Assembly: GCA_039654915.1 (NCBI GenBank)
Contig: CM077594.1
Location: 104,112,893 to 104,176,892, forward strand
From: Aquilaria yunnanensis
Taxonomy: Eukaryota > Streptophyta > Magnoliopsida > Malvales > Thymelaeaceae
Reading direction: 5' to 3'
Length of the DNA: 64,000 bases
Every line of letters begins with the position of its first letter. The first letter of the stretch is position 1. The notes beneath the pieces are model-generated. The model searched no databases, was not told where the DNA came from, and saw only the letters and a list, made by a program, of their open reading frames with translations. The translations under genes and the position numbers were made by a program. Positions 24,281-37,133 of this stretch are shown piece after piece.

Positions 24281-26150
24281 TACTGCTACCACTACATAAT
24301 CATAAGCATATACACATGGTCGCATAAACTCAAAGGAATGTTAAAGAAAGCCACTAAGAGAGATTTATAAATTAAGTCAAATACACAATGACAATATGAA
24401 TGGAAAATCAGAAAAAGATTAATGTCTATTACCCTTAGCCTCTTCAACAATAGCTGTTACCAAGGACTAAAGACTCAATGGGGCCTGCTTTACCCAGATA
24501 AAAAACTCTCCAACAGTGGCTCGCAGGATGCATTTGTTAGGACTTAAAACAGCAACCTTCACTGATCTTGTTGCCACCATGGTTAGATGGGAGATACTAG
24601 CTGCTAATAGATACCAATGGGGAGAAAAGAATGAATTCCAGGGAAATATTAGCCTACTAACAGAGACCGGTGGGTAATAAAAGGATGAAGAAGAAAGTTG
24701 GTGTTGATAATTCTTATTGGGGCCAAGCTAGCACTCAAGGCCAAAATCAAAGTTCTTGAGGAGGATGTTAGCATGCAGGAGGCCAGGACAACAGACAATG
24801 ATCTTATGGAGGGAAGCCCAATCACCAGGAGGGGAGGAGGCACCGATGAAGAGGTTAAAGTAAACAACAGAAATGTTCTTGAAGCATTTCTGCTTATAGT
24901 ATGAGGTGTGGATGATGGAGGATAAATGAGTGTCATAATCATAAATAAATACAAACTTTGGGTATAGAACATAGCTAGTTGTATTATATCCTCATCCATT
25001 ATTGTTAATTGATAAGACCAAATTAAAGATAAATAAGCAATTAACTTTATTTATTTATTTTTTGGATAAAAATGAGCATTTACTTGGACTGTAAGCTTTG
25101 TTATTGGATTGAAGGTTAGTTAGCATAGCGTCGTGCAGCACAAGGTGCATAATGAAATAGTTTTGTTGGTAGGGATGTAAGTTAAACTTGAAACCCAATT
25201 TTTACCTAAAATTGATGAGAAAATTTCAAGTTTTTGTTGGTTTTATGATTGGAATTAGATTATTTTTAGCTTGATCTAAACCGACCCAAAATCTACTAAT
25301 TTGAATCAATTCGGATCGGGTCAAACCCAACTAACTCAATTGGACCTAAATTCTCTAGCACATAGCCTAATTACGCAATCCAACTTAATCATCTTCAGCC
25401 CAAAGCCCAATTTTGTAGGCAGTATGTTCCAAACTAGTCATATTTCATCTCTATTAAACCCTATTCCTTTTCTGCCTAACTTATCTCTACTCTAAATCCC
25501 TATTTCCAAAGGGACCACTACTACCTCATTTTTTATTTCACTCTAATTCCTATTTTGACCTCTACCATGGGGCCCTTTCCTAATTCTTTGTCCTCTACAC
25601 TACACCTTTCTTCATTGTCAGTATCTCCTCTTATTGTTTTTCCTTCGTCCTCCATGGCTCTTTTTGCCGTTGGCCCCTTTCTTCATCCTTTACCCTTTGT
25701 CCTCAACGCCCCCTCATTCATCCTTTCTCTACATGAGTGTTTCTTGGTGAATAGTAATGTATTGTAACATGCATAACAATGAGTCAAAGAGTTTTGGTTA
25801 GACAATATGAGGATGAGGCTTGGCTTCTCTATGACACTTTACACTAGGCTTTTCTATTTATCATGTAGGATGTTGGTTGGAAAATTTAGGCCAACCTAAT
25901 TTACTGAAATCTGAACCCAAGCTTTTTGGGTTCAGTTCTGTTAGGCCTAATGAATAATCAATTCGAGTTTAGGTCAACATACAAAAACTATAATAAGACT
26001 TATTTGGGTTAGATTTGACCTGAACTCAAAATAATTGGCTCAACTTCGACTCTTATTTGTTTCAATGGAAATATTCAATGGTATTATTAAGGTAAGTCTA
26101 ATATGCGTGCTACCCAGTTTGTTTATAATATTTATATTCTAATACTATCA
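24281..26150. other. Intergenic DNA
   Basis: No gene is supported. A 68-residue frame at 24698-24904 (MVLIILIGAKLALKAKIKVL...) overlaps an equally long minus-strand frame and shows no family motif. 25240-25470 and 25900-26050 carry 'gacccaaaat...gggtcaaaccc' phrases often seen in hAT-type MITEs, without definable ends. Confidence 0.4.
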
Positions 26151-26830
26151 TTTATAGTAAAAATAGAAGTCAACATATCAAATTTCAATTCTCGTCAAAT
26201 ATGAATATATATACAAATAAGAAACCAAATATGTATGAATTTGATATAAAAAAAAAATAGATATATGTACAAATCATGTGAAACATATGCACAAATAAGA
26301 TAACAAATATATTACTGCTATATTTGATTATGTATACGAGTTAAACCTACATAAAAGAACTGGTGTTTATGTGTCAAATTCTGCTTCCCATCAAAATTAA
26401 AGACATATACAAATTGGATGATGAACATGTATGATTTCAATGTAAAAACGAAAGCAAAAGATATGTAAAAATCATGTGAGACATGTGTAAAAAAGAGATC
26501 AGTGAACTGTTATTGATTTATTCAATTGTATATGCAAGTTCAACATCCATCCTAAAACACACAGGTATGAACGTATCAAAATACACTTTTCGCCAAAATC
26601 AGACATATGTATAGATTAAATTGCAGATACTTATAAATACTAAAATTGTTACGTACAATGAATATAAAAGGTATGTACAAATTGTGTAGTACACACACAA
26701 ACACACATGCACGCACGCACAAATAACTTTTAAATTAACTTTTATTCTTCATATTAAATCAATAATAGATATGTACAAATTAGATGACAAATGTATACAA
26801 ATTATATAACATATATATATGAATTGTAAC
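26150..26830. repeat. Degenerate tandem repeat, unit about 195 bp, about three copies
   Basis: Blocks of the type 'aattct(c/g)...tcaaa...agacatat(a/g)ta(c/t)aaat...gaa(c/t)atgtatgaat' begin near 26190, 26378 and 26577. Each is followed by 'gatatgta(c/a)aaatcatgtga(a/g)ac'-like sequence. Copies are strongly diverged; a CA-rich tract (26690-26720) sits in the last one. Confidence 0.55.
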
Positions 26831-27670
26831 TTTACTCCCTTAACATTCCCCTTTCACGACCAAACATCCCAACCTTTGCATCCTGCCACTTTAGTTAGTC
26901 TATTAAATTCAAAACCTAGCTCCAACTCTGGGTCAGAGAAAAAGGATCAAAGACATTTAGAAATCCATAAATAAAATATAAATTGAGTTAGGCTTGTCCA
27001 TATGTTGCTAATAATCACAAAACAAAATTGTGAACAGGAAAAAAAGAGAACAACTAGCTGAGAAGAAATCACTACATCAGCAGAAGATAAATTTTTTACT
27101 ACAAAATCCATAATGCAATTTTGTTGTACTGGAAATAAGAGAATACATGAGATTCCAATAGGAATAGACATTCATAAGATATATGAACATGATAATGGCC
27201 TCCAAAGCATATGAATAGTTGAGCACCAAGTTTACTCATTCCTAGTAGGAGTTGTATCCATGATTGTTGGCAACATTTTGATTGTCGTGGAAGAAACCAT
27301 GAATGAGCTCAAAAAGGCAGGGGTTAGAATCATTTTTGCCACTTATGTTGGTGTAGTTTAGTTCAGCGTTGGTCATCAAATGGGCCTTGAACTTATCAGC
27401 AAGCCATTGGTGTGTGTCTTTGCTCTTCTAGAATTGTAAGAAGGTGCTAAAAAAATATTGTTTTAGAATAAAGCAACATTAGATGCTTTTGAATGCATTG
27501 AAAAATGAGGATGTGAGTTAAGGTAGGTAAGAAAGGGTAGAAGATATGGTGGGTATTAACAAATTTAACTGAGGACATAAAGGTAATTATAGGGGTAGAA
27601 CACATATAAAACAGGGAATATATCAGACATCCCCTCAGTTATCACAATGATTTTTGTTATATATATATTA
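26831..27670. other. Intergenic DNA with one coding-like minus-strand island
   Basis: 27230-27410 (minus) is an open frame of about 59 residues with QWLADKFKAHLMTNAELNY and LFELIHGFFHDNQN. It is bounded by stops on both sides and has no start codon in a plausible place. It could be a gene fragment, but I do not recognise it. Confidence 0.3.
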
Positions 27671-28405
27671 CTCCTTTCATCCAAGAAATGTTGAAACATT
27701 TTATGGGCATACATATTTAGGTGCTAAGGATTTTACTCCATTTTTCCAATTTTGCCCTTGTTATTCTATCCATTTATCTCTCCCTAATTGTTGCTGCTTT
27801 GACTAGTTATCTCTTTCCTTCCACGTCGACAACAAGCTCTACTCCTTCACCTTCCTTTTGACATCGCCATCGTCGCCGACCTTGATCTTTGCATATGCAA
27901 GAAGGACTGGCCAATCAAATCTTCGGCCCCGATTAGATCTTCACCATCAAATTGATTTTCGCTGCGCAATCATTCTTCACCACTGAATAGATCTTCGTTG
28001 TCAAATTTATTTTCACCACCCAATCGATCTTTGCCATCAAATCAATTTCCACCACCCAGTCGATCTTTGCCACCAAATCGACCTTAGTGTTCACTGTTAC
28101 TGTCAAATCAACCTTCCAAGTTTCAAATTGGCATTGACCTTCTAAGTTCCAAATTAACCTTTGACCAAGTTGACCATCTCACTCCCCTAAATGTCTGTTT
28201 AAAATTTTCACTCCATCAACACAAATGGTGAACAAAGTATCTCACTTCCTAGATGCAATTCGAGCTGTGGGAAAAAAGCCATGAAATCGATTCTATAAAA
28301 AGAACTGATCAATTGTGTGGATTTTGGTGGTCGAGGGCAATATAGGAAATTGATCCCAAAAGTCCACTAAAAAAGGAAATGTTGCTTTCTTTTTGGGAAA
28401 AAAAA
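27671..28405. mobile_element. Possible Tc1/mariner-type (Stowaway-like) element
   Basis: The left end reads TA then CTCCTTTCATCCAAGAAATG, close to the CTCCCTCCGTCC terminus of plant mariner/Stowaway elements. The right end, complemented, reads TTCCCAAAAAGAAAGCAAC... next to a TA (28406-28407). The match between ends is only partial. Inside, 27925-28085 is a minisatellite of about four units of 36-46 bp built on 'gatctttgccatcaaat...tccaccaccca'. Confidence 0.4.
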
Positions 28406-28804
28406 TACATTTCAATATTTGTGTCAAAATATATCAACCATAGTTTGTCTTTTTATATATTTATTTATGGTACTTTATGTGAAGAAAAAAAAGTACTTAA
28501 AAAATGTACGATATGGTTTTTTTTTTTTTTTTTTTTGTATTTAGAAGCAGGTATAGGTATAGGGATTACTGGATTAGGAGTAAGGGAAGAGGAGAGTAGG
28601 GATGGCAGGCCTTGAACCCGGTTGGGTTACGAGGTAGCTTAATGTTTTCATTACTATGCCAAAAGGCCAGGAATGATATGATAAATTTGACAATGTGGTG
28701 CATATCACACTACTTATTATGATAAACTAAAAAAATATATAAAAATGCATCAATATGAAAACTAACATAAAAATCACAATATACAACACAAAAAATTACC
28801 ACAT

Positions 28805-29000
28805 AATTCATTTTAACGTAAGTTAATTTAACTTTGAATGATTTACTATAATTTTTATATCTTTTATGACATTGGATGATTTTATTTGAAAGCCAATTCA
28901 TAAAAATTACGCTTATATAATGTATTTAATTTTAAATAAAAAAATATAAAAATAAAAGTAAATTACTTTAAATTAAATTATCTCAAGTTAAAATGAATTA
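28805..29000. mobile_element. Palindromic MITE, family member 1
   Basis: Ends AATTCATTTTAAC (28805) and GTTAAAATGAATT (28987) are inverted copies, and complementarity continues inward through 'taatttaa(c/a)tt...tttatatcttttat'. The same terminal sequence and inner order occur at 57421-57752. There is no coding sequence; the superfamily is undetermined because no certain target duplication was seen. It lies about 375 bp upstream of the phosphate carrier start. Confidence 0.65.
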
Positions 29001-29374
29001 GTATTGCACTTTAACAAAAAGGAATTGGCTCTACAACTTGCAGAAATAGCCACCAGCACTTGCACAGCAAGAAACTGCCCGAGGCTCCTCTCGAATGACT
29101 GAGAATGCGATTTGATTCGGTGTCATTTCCGAAATAATCCCCATCTACAAGCCCTATTCTTATCTCTCCCTGCAAACATCGCAAGGGTTTTTGATCTTGC
29201 CCAATAAAACCGGAATCGGCAGCTTTCTAACAAACAATTTCGGCAGCGGGAGCCGGGGCTATCGGGGCGAGATCACCGGACAGAAAACTTGGACCGGACC
29301 CTCACGCTGTCTCTCCCTCCGCTCCATTTCTCTTTCTCTTCAAATCACTCCGCATTTCCTTCACTAACATTTCC

Positions 29375-32028
29375 ATGGCGGTTTCCGAATATTCTAGACA
29401 GTCCCTCATTCCGAGCTTCATTTACTCCTCTCCGAAATCGCTGTCTCTCGATCAGATTCTGCTCTCCGGGCCGCGTTTCGGCGCTGCTGCTTCGCAGCCC
29501 AAGGCCTTCGATGGGACGGAAGTTTCTTCGCCTGCTGTCGCCACCAAGAGGAGCTTCGTGATCGGATCGCCCAGCGAGCCTTCCAAGAAGATCGAAATGT
29601 ACTCGCCGGCCTTCTACGCCGCCTGCACTGCCGGTGGGATTCTCAGCTGCGGCCTCACTCACATGGCCGTTACTCCTCTTGATCTTGTCAAGTGCAATAT
29701 GCAGGTACAGATCTGGCTCCTTTCTCCTTTGTCTGTGCTTCTTTTGTCGTTTACTTGGTCTCTGCGAGTTATTTTTTGTGTGCGTCCCCCGAATAGCACC
29801 TGCAGAAACTCTCCAAGGCATCTTATTCCTGCCTATGATGAATTTAGCTCATATTTTCAAGATGTGACCGAGTATATAGAATGATTCTGCGCGTTATTTT
29901 TTCAGTTGTGTATCGTGTTAATCAATTAGGCGAGCTCTGATTTTACCTAGTAGTTGGCGTTGAATAGCTACTGAGATTGAATATTTTGCTTGCAGTCATG
30001 TGCATGCTAAGATTCGTTTTCAGTTTCATTCATTTACATTACATTTCGCTTAGGTCTGCCTAGTGTCGTTGAATTCGACGATTTCTGGAGCACGAACGTG
30101 TACTTCTTTGAATGAACTACTTTTATAACTTATCTACGTGCTTCATCCCCATTCCAAGCATTAGGAACTAAGCCATAAAATTATTCCACCCTTCTCTGTG
30201 GTTATATTGATGTTGTGCATTCCATATCCTTTTCATCCTAATTATGCATGACAAACTAAACTGGTGTCTGTGGCATTCTTTTTCTAGATTGATCCTGCCA
30301 AGTATAAAAGCATCACATCTGGTTTCGGAGTTCTGCTAAAGGAGCAAGGAGTGAGGGGCTTCTTCCGTGGTTGGGTTCCAACCCTTCTGGGTTACAGTGC
30401 ACAGGGTGCTGGCAAGTTTGGGTTCTATGAGTTCTTCAAGAAGTATTACTCTGACATGGCTGGGCCAGAGTATGCTGTCAAGTACAAGACCTTGATTTAC
30501 CTTGCAGGGTCAGCATCTGCTGAAGTCATTGCTGATGTTGCACTTTGCCCTTTTGAGGCAGTCAAAGTACGTGTCCAAACTCAGCCTGGCTTTGCTAGGG
30601 GCTTGGCTGATGGGTTACCCAAGTTTGTCAAGTCTGAAGGTGTTTTAGGGTATGATCATTTAAATTATATTTTCTGCTTTCAGGTCTTCGGAATGCACTC
30701 TTAGATCAGGCCACTTTTCCGATCTTTTTTGCAGGTTGTACAAGGGTCTGGTTCCTCTCTGGGGCCGTCAGATTCCATGTAAGTTTGGATGCCAGCCATT
30801 CTCTTAACTAGACAGTCATTACATTGGAGATACTTTCGCTGGTGCTCTTGTAACTTGAAATATTACTTTTTTGCTGCTTTTGGTAAATATGTTATTTGTC
30901 TTGTACTATATTCATTCCAGTCAATTATGTACCAACTGCTCAACAAGATATTGTATCTGTTGGCCAGTTTATCTGCCCTTGTTTTGAGGTATTTTTGTGC
31001 ACATTACTGCTTATTCTTAGATTTCCACTCTGTACTTGTTTAAGGGTATTGCATGCTTAAATCGTGAAAATGATCTTGAGTGCTTGGCTTCATTAATTAT
31101 CAAGTGGTATTGCCATTGCCTCACCACACAGAAAGAAGCGGAAAAAGGAATGCTGAAGATGGAACGAAGGAAAGGAAACATGAAATTGTGATGCCATGTT
31201 TCTGGTGCCCTAGATCCTTTCGCACTTTATTTCAGTCTATACAAAAAGCTTACACTGAAAAACATTGATCTTATAAGAAAATAAACAATATAAAGCAGGC
31301 TGACACCCACATGTGTACACACTATACTGCTGCTTTCATTACGTGATTGATACCCCAGTTGCTTCTCATCTTTCATAAGATGCTCACTTTGCAGCTTATT
31401 TTGGTCTGCCTTAGTAAATCTTATAAGATGTACATGTTTTTCTTGATAGACACAATGATGAAGTTTGCTTCATTTGAGACAATTGTTGAGATGTTCTACA
31501 AGTATGCAATCCCCACTCCCAAGGATCAGTGCAGCAAATCCCTGCAACTTGGTGTTAGTTTTGCTGGTGGTTATGTTGCCGGTGTCTTTTGTGCTATTGT
31601 CTCTCACCCTGCTGATAACCTCGTGTCTTTCCTAAACAATGCTAAGGGGGCAACTGTTGGTGATGTAAGTTGCATTTTGCTCATTTTTGTTTATGGATTC
31701 TTGTTTACTCCTATTCACCAGTACCGTCTTTTCTTTTCTGAATCCTGGTGCAGGCTGTGAAGAAACTTGGTTTATGGGGTCTATTCACACGTGGGCTTCC
31801 TCTCCGAATTGTCATGATTGGAACACTGACTGGAGCTCAGTGGGGCATATATGATGCGTTCAAAGTTTTTGTGGGACTGTAAGTACTTGCAGTTTCCAAT
31901 GTTAATGAGGAGGTTTAAGACAATGGCACATGAACTAACAGGTTTCTGATTATTTTTTTCCCAGGCCGACCACCGGTGGTGTGACTCCTCCAGCTGCTGC
32001 AGATAAACCTGAGCTCCCAAAAGCTTGA
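29375..32028 (+). CDS. PHT3;1-like: Mitochondrial phosphate carrier (MPT3/PHT3;1 type)
   Basis: Six exons: 29375-29704, 30288-30649, 30735-30778, 31450-31664, 31754-31878 and 31965-32028, all with GT-AG introns, give 379 residues, close to the Arabidopsis protein. The inner-membrane carrier imports phosphate with protons for ATP synthesis. An N-terminal presequence precedes three mitochondrial-carrier repeats. Their signature PxDxxK-type motifs are P101-L-D-L-V-K106, CPFEAVK (P198, E200, K203) and, in the third, [11 protein letters not shown]. Phosphate-carrier-specific stretches include [29 protein letters not shown] and [18 protein letters not shown]. The start ATG (29375, context CCATGG) lies after a TC-rich leader. 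An AATAAA at 32093-32098 is a plausible polyadenylation signal. A 44-bp microexon (exon 3) is notable. No defect is seen. Confidence 0.95.
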
Positions 32029-32793
32029 AATACTAGGGAATCAAGTAATGCTTTTGTTGTTTGTGGACTTTCAAAGCCACTTTAATTAGGTTAATAAACA
32101 TAGGGTTCCTGAAATTTTGAACTGATGGCGCTGAAGGTCGTAAAGGTTATTCTTTTAGAATTCGATGCATATAGGCACATCGAGTATTGTTGGTTTTGGA
32201 GGATGGTTTGGAGTCATCCTCTTTGAGGCGACAGTTTTTGTAGTTAGATAGATCATATACTATATGATTTAGAACCTGAAATTGCGTGTGTAGTTCATTG
32301 CCATGAATTATGGGAATACTACCTGATTATCATCCGTTTTGTCTAATTGTTTGGCAAGAGTATGACGGGTGAAATCTAAATTTGATCCCTAACTTTTAGG
32401 TTTGTCCTAAATTGATCTCTTAACTCTAAAAGTGTATATTGAAATCTCATAACTCATTTTGTGTGTTATATTTTTGTCCATACTGTCAGTTTAGACATTA
32501 TTTTGGATGAAATTTGCTTATGTGGCATCCACACTTTCACGTAAACTGCCACATGACTTCCTCTTTAACAAAATGGATGATTATATTGTACAAAAATGAA
32601 ATTCAGACTCAAACAGACACAAATAATAATCTTAAGGACTTAAATGAAAATTAGCTATTAATGTTGAACACACACTCTCTCAAATATCTCTCATCTATCT
32701 CTGAATGTAAACAGCCATTCTCGAACACTCTTGAATTTCTCTCATCTATTTCATCAATATACTCCAAAATTGTAGGAACGGTTATCGGGTCAG

Positions 32794-32882
32794 TTGACAG
32801 GAAAGCTGAGTTCAGTGGTGAGTCTGCCAATGTCCGAGTCAGAAACCAACAGACTCGTCGTTGAACTCAGCTTCCTTGTCAA
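32794..32882. repeat. Near-perfect hairpin, 33-bp arms
   Basis: Left arm 32794-32826 (TTGACAGGAAAGCTGAGTTC...) pairs with right arm 32850-32882 across a 23-nt loop, with only a handful of mismatches. It lies in the interior of the MULE, not in its TIRs. Transcribed, it would fold into a small-RNA-precursor-like stem; expression is unknown. Confidence 0.8.
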
Positions 32883-32957
32883 CATCCTCGGAAACCCATC
32901 TCTGCCAGAAACCCATCCCCATCCAAAACTCTGTTTTTGCTGGAAACCCATCTCCGT

Positions 32958-33473
32958 TAGGCCTGAGCATTTGGTCATTTCAGTTTGAACCGAACTAAAT
33001 TAGTTGGTTAAGTCAGTTTTTGGTTTTTTATTATTAGAAACTGAATTAATCGAAAATGAAATGAAAACCGATCAAAACTGAACTGAAGTTTTTTTGTTTG
33101 GTTTGGTTTCAGACTGAAATAACAAAAATCCGTGAAACTTTTACTTCTTCCATTAAAAATGTACTAGCTAAGAAATTCAACATAATAGTTCACTAAAATA
33201 TAAAGTACTTCACAAAGAGTTGGGTTGGACTTGGTCACTTGGGCCATATTTTCAGCTTGAACAATGAGGGATAGACTATGGGTAGTAGTAGGAGCAAAAA
33301 AAAAAATCGTTTAATTCGTTTACCAAATTAATCAACCCTTCCAATCGAAACCGATTTTAAGAAATTTGGTTTTAACTAAAGTTGAACCGAAAATTTGAAA
33401 AAATCAAACAGAAAAACTGAATTAATTTGATTATTTGGCTTTTTCGGTTTCAGTCAAGTAGTGCACACCCCTA
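32958..33473. mobile_element. hAT-type MITE nested in the MULE
   Basis: The ends TAGGCCTGAGCA and (complemented) TAGGGGTGTGCA are imperfect 12-bp inverted repeats of the hAT type. Subterminal 'tttggtcatttc(a/g)gttt' and 'gaaccgaaaa' phrases are typical of plant hAT MITEs. Flanks are ATCTCCGT (32950-32957) and ATCCCCGC (33474-33481), an 8-bp target duplication with two mismatches. It inserted after the MULE interior was formed. Confidence 0.7.
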
Positions 33474-34179
33474 ATCCCCGCTATAGTCATCTTTGTCACC
33501 GCTGCCTGCCAATGCACATCTACAACCCATCACCCGCCTCCTCCTTTTTATGCCCTCGACTATGACTCATCCACCACCCTTGGTGATGGCGCACAACCTT
33601 AGGCATCATCTTTTTCTGATTCGATGGAGAAGGAGGAAGCTACAATTTTTTTTTTCCCGTTTTCTTTCAGATCTAGATCCCTATTTTGAGATTTGTGAAT
33701 TGTCATGAGAGATCAATTTGATTTTTCGATCGGATGATTTGGTTGCTTAAATTTTTTGGGTCATTTTTCTTTAGACAAAATTAAGTTTGAAGAATCTCTC
33801 GAAGAAGGCCGTGATCGAGAACATAGAGATGAGAATCAAAGGGCGTCTGCTACTCATATGAAAGGCCAAAGAAGAAGATGATTTTGGGAACATTTATAAT
33901 TTAAGTCCTTATGATTATTTATTAGTGTTAATTTTAACTTGAAGTTTATTATTCTTCTATTATAGTGATCCATGTGGCAATTTGGACCCACCATGGGGGT
34001 AGTAAATTGCCATGTAAGCAAGTTTCATCCAAGATAACATCTAAACTGAAGATAGGGACCAAAATAAGACACGCTAGATAAGTTAAAAGACTTCAATAGG
34101 CATTTTTAGAGTTAAGGGACCAATTTAGGACAAGCTTAAAAATTAGGGGACCAAATTTGAATTTGACCTAGAGTATGAC

Positions 34180-35391
34180 GTTAAGAAAAAAAATTGCTCA
34201 TCATGGTTGGGGCTCTTAATTTTGTATCATTCTATAGTTGCGTAGGCATTTTGAATCTCCCTTCAGCTGCACTAGAATCTAGGCTTAAGAGTATTCGCGA
34301 TGCGTCTACATTCTTCATGTTTGGTTGGATTGGTGCTTTTGGTCTCTGTTGTGACCTGTCCGATATAGGTCAAGCAAGTTTTCTTGGGCCACTAGGCCTG
34401 ATTTGTTCTTTCCTTTTAAGATTTTGGACTTGAGTCTAGCTGTTCAGTAGGTTGCTTTATAAGTTTGAGTTTAACCCTATACGAACATCCATGCTTGTGC
34501 ATTGCAGTGGCAAAACCAGAATATAACAGTGAGCCTAAATAACATTATTATAGTAACACAAATGAGCCACAGGTTTCACATCTTAATTCTCCACACACAT
34601 CGTGCTTTTCTTTCTTTGTCTCTTTTTAAGACACATTTGGCCAATGTGATGCCAAGGGTTAGCTACGCAGTAGCATTTAATGCATATGTTGTCAATATAG
34701 TCCTTTCCCACAAATATTCCTAGAAGTATGAAGCACTCCTATTTTGTTGGACTTAAATTGACCATAAATTATAAAGCATTCTAAGATGCAATAAAGTATC
34801 CTAAAGGTTTAATGAAGAAAATAGGTTAAACTTGCAGTTATGATACATCAATGAAGAGACCACGCTAGGGACAAAGGTATGAATATATGTGGTTAAGACA
34901 GACCATGAAGCTACACCTTCACATTTGTAGCGGGTTCATTCTATGGTACCATTAAGTAATGTAAGCAATAGCTCAATTTGATCTGAACCATGTTTTCTAC
35001 CAATCAAGATAGCTTCCTATTAGGCTTAACCTTTTTCTGCATCTTCTTTATGTTCTTTGTACGACCTAAACTCAACATTTGTCATTTGTTTGCAATTTCA
35101 CCTAAAAATTATTTCAAAAAAAATGAAATCACAATTTAAAAGAATATAAAATTAATAGAAACCTCAATCAAATTCCAAAAGAAAAATAGGAAAACGGCAG
35201 TAAAAGGATTAAGATGTTCGATTGTTGTATATAGAACTTAAAACATGACATTGGATAAAAATTGGATGAAAAAGTAAATGTAAGGAAGGTGCAGCAATTT
35301 AGTCTTTAGACCTAACCAAGACCACAATTTGGGAGCAAACTTTTTAGGTTTTAGCCCCACAAAAAGTTGAAAGAATCGAATTAAACCTGAA
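34180..35391. other. Intergenic DNA
   Basis: No gene is supported. An 79-residue frame at 34194-34433 and another at 35238-35519 (minus) lack family features and a plausible context. Confidence 0.4.
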
Positions 35392-35396
35392 TTGAT

Positions 35397-36830
35397 TGTT
35401 AGTACTATGCCAAAAAAACTAATCATGAGATGATTATATTTTACATATTGAGTCATGATATTTAATTGAAGCATTAATCTAGTAATTGTGTTTGTTTTTT
35501 TTTTGTTTATGTGTGACATAATTAAATATAATTATAACTCTAGAATAATAGTATTCTTAAACATCTCTGATCTAGTATTATAGTGGAGTGGGTTGCAATA
35601 TTACATAAAGACTAGCGTGTGTGGAGACTAATATGAGATATGTAGTTTATATATGGGTATAAATTGGAGAACTTGTGTATTGGATCAACTTACCATGAAA
35701 ACGCTATATGGATCGTTATATAAGTGTTATAAGTGATTCTCATAATTATCATGGTATATGTAGTCCTTTGACCTAAGGTCATCAAGGTTCCCTGCATGTG
35801 AGTCACATACTTTGATATTTTCCGTTCTTGCTAGTAACTGAGTGAACATTGAGGTGGTTATTGGGCATGTCACATATTATGTAGAGAGTTTTGTATGATT
35901 AAGATGAGATTTGTTCCTCCTATGTAACAGGAGTGATATCTTCAGGCCCCTTGATTGAGTGAGACTGAGGAAATGCATAGTCATGCTTGGATGAGTTGGT
36001 ATGGGATATCAATGTCATTAATTTTAGTCAGTTTACTCGATAATTAAACCTTAGATTGGGCTGTACGAGAGTAACACATTCCATGTCTTGTGCTCGGTCT
36101 TGATATCTTGGACAAATGGACAATGATATATACGAATAATGATCATAGAGGTTTAGTCAAATCACCGATTATTTTTTCACTTGGATAACAATTATGTGTT
36201 GCCAGACAACGCTCATTGTTTATGATTATAAATTTAATTTATAATCATTACCAATATAATAGGAGCCTATTGGGTCACACACTTAGAACCAATTGGATTA
36301 TTTGAGTGTATGAGCCAAATTTTTTAATTTTGATTTCATGATAATTTTAGATTAATAATTTGCCCAAAGGTTGAGCCATTATAAAACCCAAAATTAAACC
36401 TAATTGGATTAGAGTTTTGAAACCCATTAGGCTTGAGAGTTGAGCTTCACTATATATACATCATATAGTAAGAATTTTTTGCAGCTCTAGCCCTAACCTC
36501 TCAAAAGACAAAATTAGAAGGGTTTTGAAAAGTTCCAGCCACACTCTCTTCTTGTCTCTCATTGGAGAACGCAAGCTAGCACTGTGGGCGCAAGGGGAAC
36601 GCAGCAGCCAAAACATAGTGGAGGTGTGGTGATCGGAGTGGTTCATGTGGATACTGTAGAGAGCTTGAACACGTCAACTGTTCAAGTTTGTGATTCGACT
36701 AACAATTGGGTGAAAGATCCCAGTAAACTAGGTATAAAAATTTCCAACACTCAATTTACTTTGTTTCACTTGAATCTTGGAAGATTTTGTTTAGTTTTCG
36801 TTGTATTTGTTTGGCTCCCTAAACCCTACA
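35397..36830 (+). mobile_element. Solo LTR, copy 2, with perfect target duplication
   Basis: Begins TGTTAG and ends CCCTACA, and is homologous end to end with 8792-10187. It is flanked by a perfect 5-bp duplication TTGAT (35392-35396 and 36831-36835), which proves both boundaries. There is no internal region. The two copies look roughly 80% identical by eye, so both insertions are old. The TATA-like CTATATATACATC lies near 36449. Confidence 0.92.
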
Positions 36831-37133
36831 TTGATATTCTAGAAAAAGTAGCTTTGGGCCAAAATTCTAGAAACTGAATAAGAAAAACAATAATCAATTG
36901 TGCACAAGTGCAACAGAAGAATCATTTTATTCTTGCTACGAATTAAAACAAATGAATAATGGCATGAGAGCTTGCATAAACAGAAGAATAGGATAATACA
37001 TATTTCAAAAAATAAAAATTTTGGAAAAGGGAAAGCACGTACTTTAAAGGCTTGAAAGCTTTCAAAAATCCATTTTTCTTTTTATTATTTCTAGCTTGTT
37101 CATGACTAAGTAATTTGCAAGAATGAGCAAAGA

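Larger units (their letters stand above)
32367..34169. mobile_element. Mutator-like element with long TIRs, nested hAT MITE
   Basis: Terminal inverted repeats of roughly 200 bp: 32367 onward (GGGTGAAATCTAAATTTGAT...) matches the complement of the right end (...TTGAATTTGACCT, 34169). The TIRs share GTCCTAAATTG(A/G)TC and AACTCTAAAA(A/G)TG in the same order. It is flanked by a perfect 10-bp duplication AGAGTATGAC (32357-32366 and 34170-34179). The interior (about 32600-33950) is non-TIR sequence of unknown origin, possibly captured, interrupted by a hAT-type insertion at 32958-33473. No transposase is seen, so it is non-autonomous. Confidence 0.88.

Noticed and set aside
24649..24999. Overlapping 68- and 116-residue frames on opposite strands
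   Set aside because: They shadow each other, have no family motif, no splice-linked partner exons and no codon pattern that favours one.
27230..27410. 59-residue minus-strand frame (WLADKFKAHL...)
   Set aside because: Coding-like, but bounded by stops with no recognised family; kept only as a note in the intergenic entry.
29345..29821. 158-residue minus-strand frame
   Set aside because: It is antisense to exon 1 of the phosphate carrier, whose protein family is certain.
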